Shown piece after piece: positions 10,628 through 22,906 of a DNA stretch of 64,000 bases. The translations under genes were made by a program, and so were the position numbers. The first letter of the stretch is position 1; each line of letters starts with the position of its first letter. A model generated the notes under the pieces. The model had not been told where the DNA came from. It worked only from the letters and a program-made list of their open reading frames with translations, and did no database searches. This DNA comes from Paratinospora sagittata (lineage: Eukaryota; Streptophyta; Magnoliopsida; Ranunculales; Menispermaceae), in assembly GCA_035771175.1 (NCBI GenBank), contig CM069597.1:8963001-9027000 (forward strand). Reading direction: 5' to 3'.

Positions 10628-11373
10628 TGTGCACACCTGAGAAGAAGAAGAAGAAGAAGAAAAAGAAGAAAAAGAAGAAGAAGAGCAAAGCGTAAGATTA
10701 AACCAAAAAACAAAAAAGCCTTTAAACAGCGTCTTCTTTCATCATTATTGCAAACAAAATAATTATAGCAATAGAATTTTGTGGGTTCCCTTACCCGCTG
10801 CCCTTCGTCAATCTCTCTTTTAACTCAACCTGCCCGGAATCTATATATATATAATGTATCGTACACCGGACGGCTCTCAAAAAGTTACATCCAAAGCATT
10901 AGCGTCGTTTTTGGCTGCTTTATTCTTCCCCACTTTTCTGACGTCAGTGCACCTAAAAGCTAGGGATCAATAATTGTGGATAAACGGAGTATATATTATA
11001 TTATAATACAATATAAATTATATACCATTAAACATGGTAGATTCATGACTTGTTATATAGGTGTGATATAGTTTGACGTCAGTGCACCTAAAAGTTGGGG
11101 ATCAATAATTGTGCATAAACGGAGTATCTATTATATTATAATATAATATAAAACGTGGTAGATTTTTTTATTATTATTTTGTCTAAAGGGAGCATGGTAG
11201 ATTAATGATTTGTTATAACTATCAAATACAGTATTATGAGGTCACCTTCGTCTTTGCTCATTTTGGTGGAAAGAAATATCCTTGCTTTTATAAATTCTCA
11301 AATTCAAAAAAATTAATGTAAAAAAAATTAATAAAAAAAAGATTTTATATTTTTTTTTAACAAAAAGATTTAT
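10628..11373. other. Filler: (GAA)n and two 135-bp-spaced repeats
   Basis: A GAA/AAG microsatellite occupies 10639-10684 and explains the Lys/Arg-rich frame at 10568-10762. Two direct repeats starting TGACGTCAGTGCACC begin at 10939 and 11074, 135 bp apart. Both continue through GGGATCAATAATTGTG and a palindromic AT run, and are followed by CATGGTAGATT. A TATATATATAATG stretch near 10845 could be a promoter but no gene follows. This block lies between the two duplicated copies and resembles neither flank. Confidence 0.6.
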
Positions 11374-11838
11374 TGGTGGCAGTTTAGATTTAATTTGGTA
11401 TGGAGTCGGATATTAAATAATAATATTATTAATATTAATAATAGTTAGTTTTTAATATTTGAAATTGAAGTAAGAAAAATCGATTTATAGAAGAAAAATG
11501 AATAAAGCTTTGTTTAGATTTTTTTTTATTAGTTTATTTATTTATTTTATTTGGCTTAGCCTTAAGCAATAAATGTTGAGTTCACTTATACCAAATTTTG
11601 GCCTTATATAAATGAAGAAATAGATTAAAAGTAAGTCTGAATGCTTAAGTCTAGTAATTCCATTTGCTTCTATTTGAATTGGTTTGATTTAAAAAGGTTT
11701 AGAACCTCTTAATTATTGGATCAGTCACAGCATAAAAGGCAAATACATTGAAATTAAGTAAGTCTAAACCAATCATGAAACTAGTCTAAATCAATCATAG
11801 AAATAACAATTGAAGATCTTAACTTTGGGTAGAGGCAT
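11374..11838 (+). repeat. Segmental duplication, copy 2 (left part)
   Basis: This matches 381-858 closely. It is interrupted at its 3' end by a minus-strand LTR starting at 11839; the last shared words are AACTTTGGG(C/T)AGA(T/G)GCAT. Confidence 0.8.
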
Positions 11839-13661
11839 TGTGGCGACCCCGCACCCCGGACCACTAACCTCGCAAGAAATGGCGTGAGGAATGCCGGACG
11901 GGACACCCAGCGTAGGCATCTCCAACTACTCCTCAACTCCCGTGAGGTGGTTGAGACCTTACGAGCCTTATTTCAAACAACGACATAATATCAAAAGCTA
12001 CTAAACAAAACTACCAACCGTATTAATCATCCAAGACAAGAGATAATCCAGAAAAATGAACCATAAATAAAATCATAATCCCTACAGTCCATCAAAATTG
12101 ACATACACATAAAATCCAAAATTATGGGTACAAAAAAAACCGTCATATGCCCACATGGTCTATCTAACAAGTCCCAATTCAACCATACTGCAATGTGGTA
12201 AGTGTTATAATTACATAATCCAAAATATAATACTTCATAATTTAAAACACAGTTCAATCAAAATGCCCCTCAACTCACGTCGAGGCCTTGGATTCTCTCG
12301 CAGGCAAGACCTTCAAGATATGACTACTTCTTTGCTCTTATTCAGGACAAAAGGACCTGAAAGAGGAAAATGAAGGTGAACCAACGGTACCCAGTGAATA
12401 GAATTCAAATATGCTATCAATACTCATCAATAAATATCATGTATGCATGTCAATGTGTAGCATGATTAAAAGCTCATAACATATAGATATCAAGCATTTA
12501 TAATAAGTTCGATGCAAGTAAAAACTTATCAATTTGGATCCACATTCCACATGCATTGAGGTTACTAGTGCACGTCTATTTCACCGTATCGTTCTCATCC
12601 CAAAATATTTCCTTTTTAAAACCCTCCTATGACAAGGTTAAGTCCCCCTATTAGCCAGATAGATGGGCCCAACCAAAGTCATAAGGTTTTCTCAAATCAA
12701 TGCATCATTCAAAACATTAGGACACATTCATGCTTTCAACATACAATATATATAAGTGATATGATGACATAAAAGATATAATCATAAATGAAGTCTACTC
12801 ACAACCAAGCCTCGCGAGAGTATCTAACCACACACGGACACCAAATCGAATCAACCCAATCAAGGTCCTGAAATGTTCATCAATATCCAACCGTATACAT
12901 CAATTTTTATGCTCAATCACATAGACATTACACATCAACCCTAAATCAGCCCACATATAGACAATAGGCCTAAATTTCATCTAATCCCATCATTCAACTC
13001 AAATCACATGACTTAGGCCTCTAATGCATAGATCTCATTCATAAGCCATTCAATTAATCAAAAATACTGATTTTCAATTCCTTAGGCATAAACATGCCCA
13101 AATTTGGCCATTTGATCACAAGTAGGCATAACCCATGATATGGTCACAACCACCAAATCAGTAGCATAATCAACCCTAATTATGCTTAATTAAACATAAG
13201 TTGCATCAATTCAATGATTCTAGGCCAAAAGCATCAAAAGCCCTAAAATATGAAAATTTTCATACTTAGGCCATATTGCCGATTTACACTAGGTCACCAT
13301 GTTCAGCCATGTATATCACTGATTTTGCATCATGGGTTCATCAACAATGGCAACTAGGTCAACATAGTTGACATGCAAGCTATTTGGAAAGGTCTAAGTT
13401 CATATTCTATATTTAGGTCTAATACAAGCAACCCTACCAATTCTTTATTTGATATTCTGTTCAGATGTATCAATCTACCAACAGTAATATTGAATCACAA
13501 AATCAACCGTACAGATTGACGTATGTTAAGAAAAAAAACCTTCTGTCCAAAAATCAGCTCAATCCAACGGTGGACCGAAAAGATATGACTCTTTGATGAA
13601 CAAGTCTCTAATCAGACAATTTCTCCTTTCCTGCTGTAAATACTTGACCTCAGATGCCTAA
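11839..13661 (-). mobile_element. LTR G (chromovirus-type), 5'-truncated
   Basis: On the minus strand the LTR ends GGGGTCGCCACA at 11839. Its 5' part is missing: similarity to the plus-strand copy at 16705-18978 begins only about 925 bp into that copy. A variant of the shared motif (GGTTCACC...TTTCAGG) lies at about 12395-12355. The right end abuts a fragment of S1 LTR without a target duplication, so a deletion probably removed the LTR's start together with neighbouring DNA. The family resembles Tekay/Del-type LTRs by layout only. Confidence 0.7.
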
Positions 13662-13824
13662 ATCTGTGTGTTCATATTTACTTCCTGCACTTGCCTTTAT
13701 TTGTTTTGTTTCTGTTGTTACCTATTGCACATTATATTCTGTTTATTTAATCAACTGAAAGGTAACGCGAAAATCCGCCGAGTCCAGTTCACCCCCCCTC
13801 TTGGACGGTTATACTGGGCCAACA
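13662..13824 (+). repeat. S1 LTR 3' end (duplication copy 2)
   Basis: The last 163 bp of an S1 LTR, equal to 10047-10214 with roughly 5% differences over the stretch compared, ending CTGGGCCAACA. The junction to the accessory gene at 13824/13825 is at the same base as at 10214/10215. This favours duplication after insertion over two independent insertions. Confidence 0.8.
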
Positions 13825-14588
13825 TATGCCTTTTGGTACTCTTGATGGAATCCATATAGTCCATGATAACATAGGTAAGGTTGACATGAGTTTTGGTGTA
13901 GAGACACCATGTCAGGAAAAGATCAAAGATCTTAACATTGATTCTACTACCCTCCTCCCGAGGCTGAAAGAGACGGTGATAATGTTGTGGAGGATGTGGG
14001 GAATAAAATTAAGATCAGAATTGTTTAAATCTTTAGAGACTACATCATAGTGTTTGGAGGAAAGTGTGTTGAGGGCAATAACGGGGTCATAGCCCAAGAA
14101 ATGTACTACCCCTTCGACCTCATTGGCAACAGGCCGCCCCTCTTTAGGAACATCAAAGAAGTCAGAGAAATAAGTAGGCGAAATCTCAATATTGTGTCCC
14201 AAAATTTTGGTTTCAAATACACAACCATTAGCATATTTCATTTTCAGATTTGTGTACAAGATTCGAATGAGGATGGGGTACCAGTTGTTCTTGTAGGTGA
14301 TGAATGGGATCCACCCTTGGTGTTCGAAGTATTGTTTAATCGGGATTTTACACCTACAAAAAAAGTCTAAATCAACCGAAGCCCTATTCGTGACTGTACG
14401 TGAGATGTACGTGAGATGTACATGTCACTAATGTCTTCGTATACGACGGGGGTGAAGGGTGTGCGAGGAACAATTGTTCTAGGTCAGGTGTAACGATTGT
14501 GGCGATTCTTTTCAAGATGTTAGGGGTCTGGTTTAGGTGATACGGGTCTTGGATTTGCATGTCTAGCATGTTGCCTCTTTGGTGCCAT
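13825..14588 (-). pseudogene. Retroelement accessory gene, 5' half (copy 2)
   Basis: A start codon at 14588 opens a basic N-terminus (Met-Ala-Pro-Lys-Arg) like that of the related gene at 48689 (Met-Pro-Pro-Lys-Lys). The frame is soon broken, and another frame stays open for 115 codons (14259-13912). That part holds a stretch with PTYFSDFFDVP and an Asp/Asn-rich centre. The equivalent part at 47819-48595 has the same organisation. The gene type resembles the accessory or env-like frames of plant LTR retroelements; no catalytic motif is visible. It is cut downstream by the S1 LTR end at 13824. The leader at 14589-14826 is noncoding. Confidence 0.5.
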
Positions 14589-14826
14589 GAATAGTAATGG
14601 GAATGGATGAATTCAAAAGCAAATAAAAATGACAGATTGGAAACAAGTTTGAAGGATTTTGAAGCAATCTTACTGAGAATTTGCTTTAATTTGAGCCAAG
14701 AAACGCGAGAAACGGTTGAGATTTGAGCGTAATCCGAATTTTGGGGGACCACCTATATCGCCCTAGTCGTGAGTGTGCTATCGGGAAGAAGAAATGAAGA
14801 AATGAAGAATTGAGAAGAAAAAAACT

Positions 14827-15961
14827 TGATGTCATTTTTTTTTTAAATATATCACATTATATAATTGCAAGTGCACAACAAAATAAAGACTCTTAAAAAA
14901 AAACTAAAAACAACAAGTTCTTTTTTTTTTTTTTTTTTTTTTTAACTTAGAAAGGCTACCAATGGTTCAAGAAGTGAAAGGAACTTTGAAAAAAAAACAT
15001 AAAAATAAATAAAAACCCAAAATGTAAAAAAAGAAGAAGAAGAAATAAATGAAGCATGCAAGTGACAAAAAATAGAAATAAGAAAGATAACAAGAACAAT
15101 CACTAATAAAAGGCAAATGAATAATCTTTTATTAAATGAAAAGAAAGAAAAACTTACAAAGATTCAAGGCCTAAGGTATTGTCGTTTACCTTAGCCTTGA
15201 ATCATACACCGAACTTCTAGATTACTTCAAGCTCCAAAAAAATAATAACGCAAAAATAAAAGAGAAAGAGAATTCATAGATGTGCCCACCTCTTAATTTT
15301 CAAAAACAAAAATATACCCAACACCTATTATTCTCTAAAAAATATCCACTAAAAATGGCCATTTTCTAAATTACATAAAGATTTTTTTCAATCAAGAACA
15401 TAAGAAGAAGATTGTGCCCATATGTAGAGAAAATTCATTTTTCTTCTTTTTGACATGTGTGACATCTTTTTCTTCCATAAATGGGTTGATATGAGCTCAA
15501 TTAGATCTTCCTCAAAGATTGCAACCATGTGGGTCCCTTCTTTCAAAATCTTTAAGTTGATTAGAATCTAATCAAACGGACTCGGATTGATCATTTAAGC
15601 CTTGTTGGATCTAACGCTTCGGCTTCTTTACATCTGGTTCATGTAGACATGTGGTGTGGATCTTCCTGAAATATGCAATCTCATCCTTTGATCCTAAAAA
15701 TATCTAAAAAAATACTTGAAGACCAGGTGAGACACCAACATACCCAAAAATAAATAAAAGCTCAATGACCTTATTAAAAAAAAATTAAAATAAAAAATAA
15801 AAAAATGCATTATTAAAGTAACCTAAAAATGACCTAAAAATCTAAAATGTGATGTAAAGAGATTTTTATTATTTTTTTCTATTTTTTATTCTTTTATTTT
15901 ATTTTCTAGTCTAAAAGTACTAAACATAGGGATAAAAATATACAAAATTGTGACTTCATCA
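14827..15961 (-). repeat. Athila 3' LTR
   Basis: It begins (minus strand) TGATGAAGTCACAATTTTG at 15961 and ends near TGACATCA at 14827. Compared with the 5' LTR it lacks about 340 bp: CAAGTGCACAACA at 14871-14883 jumps straight to AAATAAAGACTC. Outside this deletion the two LTRs are clearly alike but differ at many sites, so the insertion is old. Confidence 0.8.
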
Positions 15962-15976
15962 CAGTCCCCCACTAGC
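15962..15976 (-). other. Athila polypurine tract
   Basis: The minus strand reads GCTAGTGGGGGACTG immediately before the 3' LTR. Position and purine content suit the plus-strand DNA primer of reverse transcription. Confidence 0.7.
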
Positions 15977-16392
15977 ATTTTGCTAGTCCCTTAGCAAAAA
16001 TATGAAAGAATTCCTAAGAACTAAATGGAAAAAAAAAAATCCAAAAAAAGGCAACCAACCTAAATCAGTGTTCACTTCCACAAACTCATTTATTTAGCAT
16101 TATACTTGTAATCCAAGGCATAGGTGATTCAGTATTTATGATCCATTCCAGCTAATGAAAATTTTCCAAGTCTTGAGGCATAAAACTCTTATAATGCAAG
16201 TAAGATTAAACTCTTTGTGTAAAGTGAATTCTGACTTGGGTCTAAAACTTTAATTTGTGTTAAGGGTATGTGGTAGGCTCCCTTACACCTAGAGTACTTG
16301 GTCAAACTGGTTATCTCAATCCAAACTGAATTCGTACAAGGATGGCAAAGTCTTGATCACAACCTTTGTTAGTGGAACGTGTTATTTGCCAA

Positions 16393-16704
16393 TTACATCC
16401 TATTGGGATTGATAGTCTTTTCCAAAATTTGCTTAATCTCCCTATTAGAAATTTCCACTTGTCCACTAGTTTGAGGATGGTACGGGGTGGAAACTTTATG
16501 GGAAATATTGTACTTTCTCATCAAATGCTCAAACACCCTATTGCAGAAATGTGTACCACCATCACTTATAATAGCACGTGGTGTGACAAGACGTGCAAAT
16601 ATATGTTCTTTGATGAACCGGACCACCACCTTGTGATCATTGGTTTTGCATGCAATAGCCTTTACCCATTTCGACACGTAATCAACTGCTACAAGGATGT
16701 AGAC
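16393..16704 (-). pseudogene. Athila integrase, core fragment
   Basis: Integrase inserts retroelement cDNA into host DNA. About 100 codons of the catalytic core remain. [10 protein letters not shown] carries the first catalytic Asp, ISDGGTHF the second, and [18 protein letters not shown] the region of the catalytic Glu. The zinc-binding N-terminus is missing because LTR G begins at 16705 directly upstream. The C-terminus is broken below 16393. The first residues of the open frame (Met-Lys-Lys-Phe-Trp) come from the LTR. Between this fragment and the PPT (15977-16392) no further coding is visible. Confidence 0.8.
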
Positions 16705-18978
16705 TGTGACACCCCAAAATTTTTTCATCTAGCCCATAACCCAATTGCATGTTGCCCAAACTCTATATGTTTGGTGTTTGTTTGATGGTTGTTTAATGTT
16801 TGTATATTTGATGCTTGATAATGTATATAAATATGTGCATTATAAACTGTATATGGGTCATGTTAAATTAAAGTATAATGCATGTGTTATTATTTATGCA
16901 TGGCCCCCATTAAACCATGAATTGATATGGGTTAGGATTGATTGAATAAAAGGAAAAATGAGAATGAAAATTTGGTGTATTAGATGGATTGGACATTTAA
17001 AATACATGGAAGCATGAGGTTGGTTAAAGTACATGTGGTTGGTATGGGTAGTATGAGACCAACACATGTCAAGTTGGTGTATGAGAATGGACAAGTGTCA
17101 CATGCCCCATTTTTCTTCTCGAACACATGTCAAGTTGGTGCATGAGAGTGGACAAGTGTCACATGCCCCATTTTTCTTCTCGAACACATGTCAAGTTGGT
17201 GCATGAGAGTGGACAAGTGTCCCATGCCCCACTTCTCTTCTCCAAGAAAGTCCTAGAGAGTGAGATGAGTGGAGGGAAAGGAAAAAAAGAAGAGAAAGGA
17301 AAGAAAAAGAGAAAGAAAGAGGAAGTTGCTTTGAGGGAAGTCTCAGCAACATTTTCATCAAAGAACTGGATCTTGGTGATATATGGTTAGATTGAGCTCA
17401 AACTTTGTCAGCCAGTTCATATCTTATGGTTATTCATTCTGGTCGGTGGAGATCTTGATTGGTGTTTTCTTCTGAGAGATATAACCTCCCAAACAAAGCT
17501 GGTCGGAAAGTATGAATTTTTCGTGCAGTTTAGATCAAACTGATAGATCTCCTAAACCTACCGTTGGATGGATATGATATTGCAGAAGATGGTTCACAAC
17601 TAATATTTGTGTGATATAGTCATCTGAGTTCAAGTATTTGCAGCAGGAAAGGAGAAATTGTCTGATTAGAGACACATCAAAGAGTCTTATCTCTTCGGTC
17701 CACCGTTGGATTGAGCTAATTTTTGGATAGAAGGTTTGCTTCTTAACATACTTCAATCTGTACCGTTGATTTTGTGATTAACTATTTCTGTTGGCAACTT
17801 GATACATCTGAACAAAATATTAAATGAAAAATTGGTAGGGTTGTTTGTATTAGACCTAAATTTCGAATATGAACTTAAACCTTTCCAAATAGCTTGCATG
17901 TCAACTATGTTGACCTATTTTCCATTGTTGATGAACCCATGATGCAAAATCAGTGATATACATGGCTGAACATGGTGACCTAGTGTAAATCGACAATATG
18001 GCCTAAGTATGAAAAATTTCATGTTTTAGGGCTTTTGATGCTTTTGGCCTGGAATCATTGAATTGATGCAATTTATGTCCAATTAAGCATGATTAGGGTT
18101 GATTATGTTATTGATTAGGTGGTTTTGACCATATCATGGGTTAGGCCTACTTGTGATCAAATGACCCAATTTGGGCATGTTTATGCCTAAGGAATTGAAA
18201 ATCAGTATTTTTGATTAATTGAATGATTTATGAATGAGAATTATGCATTAGAAGCCTAAGTCATGTGATTTGAGTTGAATGATGAGATTTAGGCCTATTG
18301 TCTACATGTGGGCTGATTTAAGGTTGATGTGTAATGTCTATGTGATTAAGCATAGGAATTGATGCATGGTTGGATATTGATGAATGTTGCAGGACCTTGA
18401 TTGGGTTGATTAGGCTTGGTTCTGAGTAGACTTCATTTATGATTATATCTTTTATGTCATCATATCACTTATATATATTGTATGTTGCAAGCATGAATGT
18501 GTTCTAATGGTTTGAATGATGCATTGATTTGAGAAAACCTTATGACTTTGGTTTGGCCCATCTATCTGGCTAATAGGGAGACTTAACCTTGTCATAGGAG
18601 GGTTTTAGAAAGGAAATATTTGGGGATGAGAACGGTACGATGAAATAGACGTACATTAGTAACCACAAATCAACATGATTGGGGATGAGAACGGTACAGT
18701 GAAATAGACGTGCACTAGTAACCCCAATGCATGTGGAATGTGGATCCAAATTGATAGGCTTTTACTTGCATCGAACTTATTATAAATTCTTGATATCTAT
18801 ATGTTATGAGCTTTTAATCATGCTACACATTGACATGCATACATGATATTTATTGATGAGTATTGATAACATATTTGAATTTTATTCACTGGGCACCGTT
18901 GGCTCACCCTTATTTTCCTCTTTCAGGTCCTTCTGTCCCTAATAAGGGCAAAAGAGTAGTCATATCTTGAGGGCCTTG
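16705..18978 (+). mobile_element. LTR G (chromovirus-type), 3'-truncated
   Basis: It begins TGTGACACCCCAAAA at 16705. The right end stops within GGGCCTTGCC at 18978, where Athila RNase H resumes, so about 450 bp known from the inverted copy (11839-13661) are missing. Inside are three 61-bp repeats (17061-17243), a duplicated 60-odd-bp segment at 18620-18725, and GGCTCACCC...TTTCAGG at 18900-18928. No target duplication exists because deletion removed the junction. The 925 bp present only here supply the LTR's 5' end. Confidence 0.75.
17061..17243 (+). repeat. Three tandem 61-bp repeats in LTR G
   Basis: Units start AACACATGTCAAGTTGGTG at 17061, 17122 and 17183. Units 1 and 2 are nearly identical; unit 3 diverges at its 3' end. 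They lie in the upstream half of the LTR, so they may be U3 repeats. Confidence 0.85.
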
Positions 18979-20176
18979 CCGGATTAACCTAGGTTTGGCA
19001 TCCTTCTTAGTGAGAAGGTATCTTAATGCAGCATGATTCGAATAAATGGTGACCTTAGATCTTAAGAGATAGGACCTAAACTTTTCTAAGGAAAACACAA
19101 CTGCTAAAAGCTCTTTCTCAGTGGTAGAATAGTTCAGTTGTGCATCAGTAAGAGTCTTACTGGCATAATAAATCACATGAGGGAATTTATCTATGCGTTG
19201 TCCTAAGACTACACCAATAGCATAATTTGAGGCATCACACACTATCTCAAATGGTGCATTCCAATCAGGTGGCCTAATGATGGGAGCAGAAGTGAGTTCA
19301 GACTTAAGACGAGTAAAAGCCTCTGAACAAGGTTCATTAATAACGAATGGGACATTCTTGGCTAACAAACTGCAAAGTTCTTGCTAAATCCTTAATAAAT
19401 CTTTTATAAAACCCAGCATGCCCCAAAAAAGATCTGACCTCCCTAATAGTTTTAGGAGGTGGAAGATTAGAAATTAAATCAACTTTAGCTTTGTCAACCT
19501 CAATCCCTTCTTTCAAGATGATATGCCCTAACACAATTCCCTTTTGAACCATAAAATGACATTTTTCCCAATTTAGAACAAGATTCTTTTCTTGGCATCT
19601 TTCCAACACCAGCCTCAAATGATTCAAACATTCATCAAAGGAAGATCCAAATATTGAAAAATCATCCATAAAAACTTCCATAAACCACTCTACCATGTCA
19701 GAGAAAATACTAATCATACACAGCTGAAAAGTTGAAGGTGCATTACACAATCCAAAAGACATCCTTCTATAGGCAAAGGTTCCAAAAGGACAAGTGAAAG
19801 TGGTCTTTTCTTGGTCCTTTGGGGCAATGGCAATTTGGTTATAACTGGAATATCCATCAAGTAAACAATAATATGCGTGTTCGGCCAACCTTTCAAGCAT
19901 TTGATCAATGAATTGTAGAGGAAAATGATATTTCCTTGTAATAGCATTCAGCTTGCGGTAATCAATGCATACACGCCACCCGATAGTCACTCGTGTGGGG
20001 ATCAATTCATTGTCCTCATTCTCAATCACTGTAATTCCAGACTTCTTAGGGACAACTTAGATTAGACTAACCCATGAACTGTCAGAAATGGGGTAAATGA
20101 TCCCTACATCCAATAATTTTAAAATCTCAGAACTCACTACCTCCCGCATGTTAGGATTTAACCTACGTTGCATTTC
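18979..20176 (-). pseudogene. Athila reverse transcriptase and RNase H
   Basis: These enzymes copy element RNA into DNA and remove the RNA template. RT (20029-19380) shows VCIDYRKLN, MSFGLCNAPSTFQ and the active site FMDD followed by FSIFGSSFDECL, a pattern typical of Athila. Upstream, stop codons at 20177-20179 and near 20057 break the frame. A frameshift near 19380 moves the tether and RNase H (19368-18979) into another frame. RNase H keeps the first catalytic Asp (IVCDAS), the STTEKELLAVVF Glu region and an IYSNHAALRYL segment, where the usual Asp is Asn. It ends at the LTR G junction. Confidence 0.85.
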
Positions 20177-21388
20177 TCAGGAAGTTTTTGCATTATCTTC
20201 CAAATGAATTCTATGTTGGCAAACAGTTGAACTAATACCCTTAATATCACTTATGGACCACCCTATAACTTTCTTATGGTTCCTCAGAACATCTAGGAGC
20301 TTTTCTTCTTGCATTAGATCTAGAAGAGAGGCTTTGATGACAGGCAAGCACTTCTCTGGACCTAAAAACACATATTTCAATTCCTGAGGCAAAGGCTTGA
20401 GTTCCAGAGTAGGGGGTTTCTCAACGGATGGAACTACATGAGGCTCAATACTAGACATAGATAATTGAGGCCTAAATGGAAGATCTTCTACATATGTGGC
20501 ATCCAGACTAGCCACATGTTCCTTCAGCTGCATGGGCACATCACAACTTTGAGGGAAACTGAGTACTGAGGGATCATCTAAAGTCTGCTCAAGAAACATG
20601 TCATGCACCAAACTCTCAATCATATTGACGTAATGGGTATCCTCGAAGTCTGGTGGATGTTGTCCAACATTAAAAACATTAAGCTTAACATTCATATTTT
20701 CAAAGGACAACTTCATGACACCATTTCTACAATTGATGATTGCATTAGATGTGGCCAAGAATGGGCGGCCCAAGATGATGGGTATCTGGTTACTCGGATC
20801 ATAAACAGGTTGAGTATCCAAAACAACGAAATCTACAAGGAAAAATAATTTCTTAACCTGTATGAGAACATCCTCAACCATACCTCTTGGAATCTTGACA
20901 GAACGGTCAGCTAACTGGAGAGTAATAGAGGTAGGTTTCAGTTCTCCAAAGCCTAATTGAGTATACACTGAGTATGGAAGCAAGTTAACGCTTGCTCCAA
21001 GATCTAGGAGTGCCCTGCCGATATGATGTTGACCAATGACACATGAAATGGTAGGGCAACCAGGATCCCTATACTTGGGTGGTGTATTATGTTGCAGGAT
21101 AGAACTAATCTGCTCAGCTAAGAAGGCTTTTCTCTGCACATTAGGCTTGCGCTTATGTGTGCACATTTCTTTCAAAAATTTGGCATAAGAAGGAACTTGC
21201 TTAATGGAATCAAGTAATGGAATATTAATTTTGACATTTTGGAACAAGTCCATTATGTCACTAGCATGAGTATCCTTCTTAGCTTGAGTTAACCTTTGAG
21301 CAAATGGGGGTTTTGGCTCATTGGGATGAAGCTTATCAATGGGTGCTCTAGACTCAGTAGGCTTCTCATTATCCTTGGGGGTTTCCTT
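20177..21388 (-). pseudogene. Athila protease and gag-pol linker
   Basis: An aspartic protease of retropepsin type that would process the polyprotein. The open piece (21253-20177, 358 codons) carries the catalytic ALLDLGASVNLLPYS motif and, downstream, IILGRPFLAT. It is in the same frame as gag, separated by the stop codon at 21389-21391, and reads on to a TGA at 20177. The C-terminal half is the Pro- and Glu-rich linker towards RT. The active-site Asp and Gly are intact, but the isolated stops mean that no full polyprotein can be made. Confidence 0.8.
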
Positions 21389-22906
21389 TTAAGGTTTAAC
21401 TCTCTTAGAGTTCTCCCTAGTTTTTAGCCCAACATGATTATCAATGAATTTTCCACTCCTTCGGGTAATAATGGATTTGGCTTCCTCATGAGGTGTCATG
21501 GATGACACGCCTATCTCATATTGACCCTTTTGGTTTGGCACTGGCTGACTTGGGAACTTCCCATTCTCCCTTTGATTCAGTGTGGCTGACATCTGTCCCA
21601 TTTGGTGTTCTACCTTAGATATGGATTGCCTAGTATTATTCTGGGACTGAACCATGTTATTTTGGAATTGAATACTACTTCGCATGAACAAATTTAGGGT
21701 CTCTTCCAAAGATAACCTTGGCTGTTGAGGTACGCATGCACTTGAAGATGGGAAACCTGAGGTAGGTAACACTGATGGTCTGAGATTAGGGGCAAAATTT
21801 TGGAACCTTGGTGGGCCCAAATGTTGACTTTTGGTCCAAGATAGGTTTGGGTGTTGCCTAGCAAAATTGGGATTGTAGGTGTCCCCGTAAGATGGATTGC
21901 TAGGACCTCGGTATTGATTTAGAGCATTGACTTTCTCCAAATAGAAATCAGGGAACATTTGGCTTGATGGACAAGATAAGGCTGAATGAGCATTGCTAGA
22001 ACAAATTGAGCAAATTTCCTAAGGATTAGGTGCAACTGGGTTTTTTCCCATGACAAGGGAGCTAACCATCTTAGTCAATGAATCTAACCTATCCTTTATA
22101 TCATAAGATGCTTTAACTTCATAAAGGTCTCCTTTCTTAGGTCCAGATTTGTTATACTTACTATAATCATATTCCTGTGAATTTTTTGACAAAGTCTCAA
22201 ACAAATGCCATGCCTCTTGTGCAGGCTTAGTCATTAAGGCACCTCTTGCGGTGACATCAATTATTTGCCTATTCTGTGGGAGTAGGCCATCATAAAAGTA
22301 CGAAATAAGTTGCCACTTCTCAAAAGCATGATGAGGACACTTAAGGAGTAAGTCTTTCCACCTTTCCAAACATTCATGAAAATGTTCACCCTCTCTCTGA
22401 TTGAAGTCTATGATTTCTTTACGGAGGGCATTGGTCTTGTGAATAGAGAAGAATTTTTGTAGGAATTTCTGGGATAGTTGATCCCAAGAATTAATGGTCC
22501 CAACTTCTAAGGAGTTAAGCCAAGCCTTGGTTTTATCCTTCAATGAGAATGTGAATAACCTAAGTCTGATGGAATCATCAGAGAAGTTTTGGAATTTGAA
22601 CATAGCACAAATGTTTAAGAACTCCTTGACATGATGATATGGGTCTTCCCTATCCAGACCATAAAATGTGGGCCAAAACTGAATAGTTGCAGGTTTCAAC
22701 TCGAAGTGTGTTGCTGTGGTAGGTGGGAACAAGATACATGATGGAGAATCGAGATGGACTGGAATAGAATAATCTCTTAGAGGTTTTCTCTCAACGTTAT
22801 CTTCAGCCATCTCAAGCACTAGATTATTCTTGAATCTATGAACCAAACTTTCAATGTCAGGGTTAAACGGTACTAACTCAGGGTTTTGTGACCGGCTACC
22901 TTGCAT
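21389..22906 (-). pseudogene. Athila gag
   Basis: The structural protein that forms the virus-like particle. The first piece (22906-22019, 295 codons) starts at an ATG following the leader. It has the Athila-type sequence HFELKPATIQFWPTFYG and the PYHHVKEFLNIC helix region of the retrotransposon gag domain. A TAG near 22019 breaks the frame; the second piece (21958-21389, 189 codons) is in the same frame and rich in Gln, Asn and Pro. No CCHC zinc knuckle is evident; a cysteine-containing stretch near 21970-22015 could be its decayed remnant. Confidence 0.8.

Noticed and set aside
10568..10762. Lys/Arg-rich open frame
   Set aside because: It is the translation of a GAA/AAG microsatellite.
10770..10970. 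Host gene promoter and first exon
   Set aside because: There is a TATA-like run, but the 60-codon frame after it has no recognisable features and is followed only by repeats.
16366..16785. 139-codon plus-strand frame
   Set aside because: Shadow of the Athila integrase on the minus strand, running on into LTR G.
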